Assembly (NCBI GenBank): GCA_905160935.1
Contig: CAJHZI010000656.1
Location: 463,001 to 527,000, forward strand
Length of the DNA: 64,000 bases
Reading direction: 5' to 3'
From: Enchytraeus crypticus
Taxonomy: Eukaryota > Annelida > Clitellata > Enchytraeida > Enchytraeidae
Position numbers and translations under genes: made by a program. A model generated the notes under the pieces. The model made no database searches. It saw only the letters and a program-made list of their open reading frames with translations, and was not told the DNA's origin. This document shows, in pieces, positions 44,162 through 51,745 of this stretch. Position 1 is the stretch's first letter. Each line of letters opens with the position of its first letter.

Positions 44162-47100
44162 AATATAGATAGAAAGAGAGAGAGAGAGAGAACAATGATG
44201 CTGCAGCATTGCACAGAGCCGATAGAGGGTTATCCGGTGAACTTTGAGGCGATAGTTCAGTCGTTAACTTATAGTCGCTAAGCGGACTTTAGCGAGTCAA
44301 CAAGTGTTCATAAAATCCAAAAGTGACTATCCCTTCGATAAAACCTTCGATAGCTTACTATCGAAGTGTCATAAAATTGGCCATTAGAGCTATATATTAC
44401 ATAAGACAAGTCTACTAAAAAGCCTACAGTATATAAAACGTAGCCGAGTGGACCAATATCTGAATATTTCCTCATGGCAGAAATTCCTACATTTGAAATA
44501 ATGTTTATTTTGAAGTAGTCGAATTATGAATATCATATCGCTTTATCCAATAATTTTGACCTACTCATGTAGATTATAGGCATATATTATAATTAAAATT
44601 AGTACTTTAACTAATCTGTTTCACCGAACGATTATCTGACGAGCACCAGATAAACTATAATCCAAAGTTAAATAAGTTTACATAGATTTATTTATCATAT
44701 CCAATATAAACAATCTTTCAATTATGCACACATTCAGAATCTTTCTATGACAACGAGTCCACAGGCTCAATCAGGTGATTAATCAACTTGAATAACCACA
44801 ACAACAAAGCCAAAGGTAACAATTTTTAAAACATAATGTCACACTGGGTCAAGAAGCACAGATGTTTGTTTAAGGTCCATTTCCTCCTTCCTCTACATGA
44901 TTATAAGTAATCTTTTCCTTTTGATGGCGCATAAATTGCAGCCGGCGCGGATTTAAGAATAATCTTCCGTCACCCTGGGATTTTTCCTTCAAAGCTGTCA
45001 ACACTATGGTTATTGCCAAATATCTATGATATAATAGAGAGGTTTCATGAACACGTCATTTTTTGTTTACATTACAAAGCCGCCATTTTGATGCAGAAAA
45101 CTCTATATGATACACGGCTATATATGTATCTTTAAGCAGTTTTTCATCTTAATTTGGTATAAAATTGTGTCTGGCATATGGACATGGGCTCTTTCTTACA
45201 GGTTAATGAACTGGTAATGGATATGATGGTTCTTGAAAGCTTTGTTACACGTAATTTCAGCATTTCTGCCATTTCTGCCAATTAGCCTATCCCATGCACT
45301 AATTGGCAGAAATGGCAGAAATTTGGACTCCATGAGTGGAATTAAGGAAAAGGGAACAAAAATCTGTCCGTACGATGTACGTGTTTCTGTTTTATTTTGT
45401 ACTTATGTATTTAATTAGCAATCGAAATATAAGATAGGCCTATTGTTGGCAAGCTTTAATGGTTTGATGAAATTAGTAATTGCAAAACTTCTGCCATTTC
45501 CGTAATGCAGATTAAGGTCAAATTTCTCAAAACAGAGTCAAATTATTGGAATATACATAGATCTGTATACAAAAAATATTGAAAGTTTTGGCCTCTTGCA
45601 CTAGCCTATAGTTTAAGACTTAAGGTTTGTATTTGAATCCTTTACGGTCTTTGTGTATCGAAGCATTAAACTACGACTAGACTAGTGTTGCAGGTCTTCA
45701 AGACTTACTGAACGAGTATAATTTATTTAAGTTAAGTCTTCAACTATAGAATCCAGCTACATAACGAATCTACAAAGTACGGCATACCGGTAAGATCGGA
45801 GCTCATATATTTCATATGTAAGTTTATATAACTTCATGAGGCACACAGGTACATTGTCTGTGTATATTACTAATAAATCGTATGCATTTTTGCAAATTGC
45901 AATATACGTACATAGAAATTTTATTTTTTATATGCATATATATCTATACATACGTAATGCTAAAAATCAACAAACGTAATCCAATATGGATGCCAATGCC
46001 GGCAGGTGTCTAAAAGTGGGCGCGGCTAACAGCTGTGAAAGTCGTCTATATATGGCATAATCTATTATATAATATATGACATAATATATCTATGGTTATT
46101 GCCAAAGACCTTTATTCCATCAAAGTACGTGGCTCGCGAAAACATTCAGCACTACGAAACATAATAATTAGAGATGGGATTCGAAGCGAACCCAAACCGA
46201 ACCGAACCTTAAAATCTCCAATTTTGACCGAACCGAACCGAACTCGAACCCAAACTCTGACCGAACCCGAACCGAACCCGAACCCAGACTTTGGCCGAAC
46301 CCGAACCGAACCCGAATCCAGACTTTGTCCAAACTGAACTGAACCAAATTCTTGGAGTTCCTTTCTTCTTCACCAGCCTGACATTATATAAAGATAGTTA
46401 GAACAATACAAATATATATATTAGTTTTTGCATTTACCTGTCTTACAGTATCTAACAGCATATATTCAGGTAAGGCCGGTTCCGACACAAATTTTAAAAT
46501 TGTAGCGTTACAAAGGAATGGTAGCGGGAAGCGAGACGGGCCTACAGAAGATATTGGATAGTCTGAATGATACGAAATTGAAATACGGAATGAAGATTAA
46601 CATCAAAGAGACAAAGGTGATGAGAGTATTTCATAAAAATCTGAAAATGCTTGACTCAATCTAGGTGGATTTGTTCTTGTTAAATTCAAATTATGAATTT
46701 TTTCTAATTTTAGTGTGCTATCTTAAGATTATTTGCAGCCTGATTTACAAATAATTATATATGACATTCTATGTGTGTTGAGACTATCTGGAGTAAATAA
46801 TTTTGCACTATAGCAATGCAATAATTTCATAACTATTTCCGTTACTTCATAATTGATCTGAGAGTTTCAAATTTGAAACCCTAAGTTAAATTATGAAGCT
46901 TATTACCGGTCAGTTGATAGCAAACGGTGTATATTATGATAATTTTTCTAAGGAAGTAAATGTGTTTAACAAATCATCTTTATTTGACATTTTTATGTTA
47001 CTAAATTTCACTTTGTCTCTGAAATATTGGATCAAATTTTAGCCAAGACATTTTCACTTAATTATAAACGTATCTAATATGTAGGCCTATAGTGACAATT

Positions 47101-48759
47101 TTTTTAAAATTGATGAAGCATTCTAATTGCTCGTTATAATCAAGGAGAATATTTCAGATACAATAATAAAGCTAAATATCTATATTATGAACATTTGTTG
47201 GTCAACTTACAATATTTAAAGAAATGTACAGGAATAAATGCCACTTCTCTCCTTTTTTCATTGTCATATTTTTACCCAGGTGAAAAAATGTGGCAGCTAC
47301 TAGGACTTAATGAATTTTAAAGCATATTTGCCATAATCCATTTTAAACATGTTTGTCATAATCATGATTACTATAAGTAAAGTTAAGCAATTGCAACATT
47401 ATCCAAACCAAACCATTTCGAACTCGAATCCAACTCTTGCGAGTTGGAAAGCAAGCCGAACCCGAACCGAACCCTTGTTCGAACCGAACCGAACTTTCAT
47501 TTACAACGAACCGAACCGAACCCGAACTCTGGAAATTGATAAAATTCCCATCTCTACTAAAGACCACACTTTTGAAACCACAGCAACTTTATTCCAAATG
47601 CTATAGTTAATAAGCACTTTCAGCTTTCCGCCTTTATGAATGCAATACGTTTTTCTCGCTTTCTGAAAAAACATGACAACCGAAGCTCTCTTAGGAGCCG
47701 GTAAACTTTCAGTGTAAATCATAGTGTTAATCTAGCATAGCAAATGAAAAATGCACTTCGACAGGCAGCTGCTACTGTAAATTTGTACTTAACAGGAAGA
47801 TAAACTTTATAGTTTTTCATAATCACTTATTTCTATGAGAAATGTTGATTTGAATACGATTTTCTCTCTCTCTCTCTCTCTCTAATGCTCTGCCCTGGGG
47901 CAGGTCCATGATACATATTCATGCCCTCAGTCTGCTTTTGTAATTCATATAGAGTGCTCGATATGAAACCTTTTGTGATGGGTTTAGCTCGTTAATCGAT
48001 GGAGTGCTACTTAGGGAGCGTGAAGAGAAGCATGTAAATAGAAGTAACTATTTACTTCTATTCACATGCTTCTATTTACTTCTATTTATTTAATTAGATC
48101 TATTTATTAAATTAGAAGGAACTCTAAACTTCAGACAAGATCAACTACACTGACTTGTTTGTCTTCTTTTCCGGTATCTCTGACTTACCACTTGACTGAG
48201 AGAGAGAGAGAGAGAGAGAGAGATAAAGAGAGAGAGAGAGAGAGATAAAAGGAGAGAGATAAGCACTCTATAGAGCAACATATTGCTTCACAAATGGCTA
48301 TACCTTACCCATACACTCTTACGCCTATGTATGTAGCCCATAGTTTGGGAAAATATGGCTTCTGAGGTGATTTCCCGTTAGTTACGATTTTCTGTATGAT
48401 AAGTAGTGATTATTATTACGATTTGGTATTCATGTTGTAGATGCATTTGCAATGGTCACAGCGACGTGTGCGACAGAGATAAGGGTGACAACTGCGACTG
48501 TAAGAACAACACAAAGTCACCCAGGTGCGACAACGACGTTACCTGCTACCTACAGCAGGTCTGGTGGCTTATATATGCATATAAAGCTCATTCGACACAG
48601 CATTTGTTGTTAAAGGCGACTAAGCATCAATTGGGAATAGAATAGGATTTTTGTAATTAAAAAAGGCTAAGTATTTGTTGCCTGTTCATATAAAATGTAA
48701 ATTTGTCGTTATGTAATGCTAGAACTCGGTTGATTTATTATTATTATTATTATTATTAT

Positions 48760-48794
<35 letters not shown>

Positions 48795-48896
48795 ACGAAT
48801 GGATTGTAGGAGATTGAGGGATGATGGGGTATGGGACGGGGGGGGATATGGAGAAGATCTATTCGTATCCCGATCCTAGTTTAACTGGGAACAAAG

Positions 48897-48955
<59 letters not shown>

Positions 48956-48962
48956 GTGATGG

Positions 48963-49036
<74 letters not shown>

Positions 49037-51687
49037 ATGATGATGATGATGGTGATGGTGATGATGATGATGATTATGATGATGATGATGATGATGATGA
49101 CGACACGACGACGACGACAATGATGATGATGATATTTAATTATTACTACTACTAATTGTTATAATCGTAATTATTGTGTTTTTATGATTTACTTGCAGCT
49201 TTTTCATAATACGTTACGTTTTGTACGGTCTAGTGGCCGCGCCTGCAGCACTAACCTGAGAAATTAAAGACCATCGATTCTTATATCTTATAGCCGCGAT
49301 TGTTTTAATTGTTTTATAGCCATGGTCGTTTTAATAGTTTTGTAGCTATAATTGATGTAATAGTTTTGTAGCCATAATAGTTTCTGACTTGTTGGATTAA
49401 AAGAAAGCATTAAGCTTAGGTTTTTATAGGTTTTTGTATTGTTGATTTACTTTATCTTCACAGTGTACCGAATGTAATGAGAATTTCTTTGGGAAGCCCA
49501 CCAATGGCCACCAGTGCTATAGACAGTTTCCAATGGAAGCAGAACGGTGAGTGATCATTTGTTATGTTAATTATTATATCTGATCAGTTGGACATTCCCT
49601 GGATTCATCGACTTAATATTTATTACATACCAGAGCAAACACTTGGCATAGAATAAGTGATTTTTTTTTTAGGTCTAATATATTCTCAAATGCTTAAGTG
49701 TTGAAAAATTATACTTTTATAACCGCACATTTTATTAAAACTTTGTGTTTAACTTAGATGCTTAAATGCAAAAAATATTTAATTTTTCACGCAGTTTGCG
49801 CCTGTCACCTCTATAGTAAACGATTAGTAAGTAACTGTATGTAGTATGTGTGGATAGATGTGCAAGGACCGCAATTGATTAGAAACCCAGTCAGGGAAAA
49901 GATGGGAGGGGAGGACCTGGAGCAGAGCACTCAATAGTAGCATGAAAACACGGAACACCTCGTGGAAAAAGCTATGACAATTGCAAATAACGGAATTTAG
50001 TGGAGAAATGTTATCGCCCGATGTTTTTTTCAGAACGCAAGGAAATGATAGTGGTGGTGGTGGTGGTGGTGGTGGTGGTGGTGGTGGTGGTGATGATGAT
50101 GATACGATGATGATGATGATGTTGATAGTGATGGTGATGATGATGATGATGATGATGATGGTATGTAGTATATTTCTGCTAAGAATTGTTATAGCAGCAG
50201 CTGTATTTTATGGTTTAAAATATAACTTAGTGGATTAATTACATTTCCAGTTTTAAGTCTATATTTTTGTCCAGAAGTTTAAACCTTCACTTACAGAACC
50301 AAATTAACAACCTGGTCACAGCATGGAGTAAATGCTTGAGCGTTGTTTCTCTATTTTACAGATGCTTTGATTCAGACTGGACTCAAATGAACTGTATGAA
50401 TCCAAAGCCGCTGCTTCCATACCGCACTGTGTTCTTTGCCGTTCAGCCGAAATACATGAACGTTGATATACGTCTTATCGTAGATGTCACCAAGGGGGGT
50501 GAGTGATGATCTTTATTGTCATATTTCTACAGGGTGAGTAAAAAAAAGATAACATCTGCGAAAAGTTTGAATATCTCAGGCTATTATTATTATTTTCAAA
50601 TCAAACTTTTACCAATAACTAAGAGACTAATTGTTGATGAGGCGGCCAATTTTCATCCATTTTAATACATAGATCGGCCAATTATACAAGTTTCAGCAGA
50701 GCAACCCCCCATTTTTTACCTAAAAATTACGTTTGCTACAACGGTAAGGGCAAACTGCACTTCATTGACGAGAAGGAAAGGTGAGAGCTCAGTATTACGT
50801 CAATACTTTTCAAGCTGTTCGATGATTGCAATGCTCTTCTACCAAATGATTTCATCTTTCAGCAGAATGATGCTCCGGCTCATGCATCTTGTCATGCACT
50901 GGAATGGATCAGCGAGAGAAATACGTATTTAATCAAGAAGAGTGAATGGCCTCCAAACTCTCCCGATCAAAATCATCTGGATTACCATGTCTGGAGAACC
51001 ATGCTGCATCTCTATCAGAAACACCAATCGAAGCCTGAAAACAAGACAGAACTGCAGGAAGTGCTACAATCATTAGGGAGAGACTGCCACCAAGCTGGAA
51101 TCAACAAGGCTGTCCTTGCATTCCGAAAGCTACTGCAGTCCTGCGTAGCAGCTGGAGGAAAGCATATCGAATAGGCAGCAATTCTAGAATATACAACTGG
51201 TTCTTTCTGAACCACCACAACGAGCCTTTTCTAGGCCAAGAAAATAAAATAAAATAAAATTTTTATTAACAATACATTCAAAAAAGGGGGGTTGCTCTGC
51301 TGAAACTTTCGTAACTGCCCCATCTATGTATTAAAATGGATAAAAAAATGGCTACTGCATCAAAAATTAGTCCCTTAGTAATTGGTAAAAGTTTGATTTG
51401 AAAATATTAACAATAGCCTGAGATATTCAAACTTTTTTGCAGGTGTTATCACTTTTTTTACTCACACTGTAATTATAATGAACCCAAAATGATAACAACG
51501 GCTCTGTAGAATTGAGGACTCTGTAAAAAAGCTAAAAGAATCTAGTGTTAACGTCAGTTTCCTCACTCGAAAGCGATGTTAGTGACGGGCGAGCCCATGA
51601 TTTGAACCCTCACCTACTGATCGGCGGTCGAGTAGCTTACTGACATCGCCACTGGCTTCAGTCAGTGGCAAAGTCGGTAAGAAGTCA

Positions 51688-51745
<58 letters not shown>

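Larger units (their letters stand above)
42935..44395. mobile_element. Possible second inverted-repeat element
   Basis: Segments 42935-43075 and 44240-44395 are similar in opposite orientation (TTGGATTTTATGAAC against GTTCATAAAATCC, and ACTTCGATAG in both). Between them lie a 5S-SINE and microsatellites. The repeats are diverged and target duplications were not found. Confidence 0.4.
40602..47564. mobile_element. hAT-like DNA transposon, 6.9 kb, with matching 8-bp target duplication
   Basis: Ends TAGAGATGGG (40610) and CCCATCTCTA (47556) are inverted repeats. The 8 bases before (CTAAAGAC, 40602-40609) and after (CTAAAGAC, 47557-47564) are identical, the length expected for hAT elements. Both ends carry runs of CCGAACCCGAACCGAACCC. 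A third copy of the left end, TAGAGATGGG plus the same GAACC runs, lies inside at 46169. I see no transposase; the interior holds SINEs, a possible second inverted-repeat element (42935-44395) and a hairpin. Probably non-autonomous and swollen by nested insertions. Confidence 0.85.

Noticed and set aside
48821-49123. Frames of poly-Met and poly-His
   Set aside because: GAT microsatellite in both strands.
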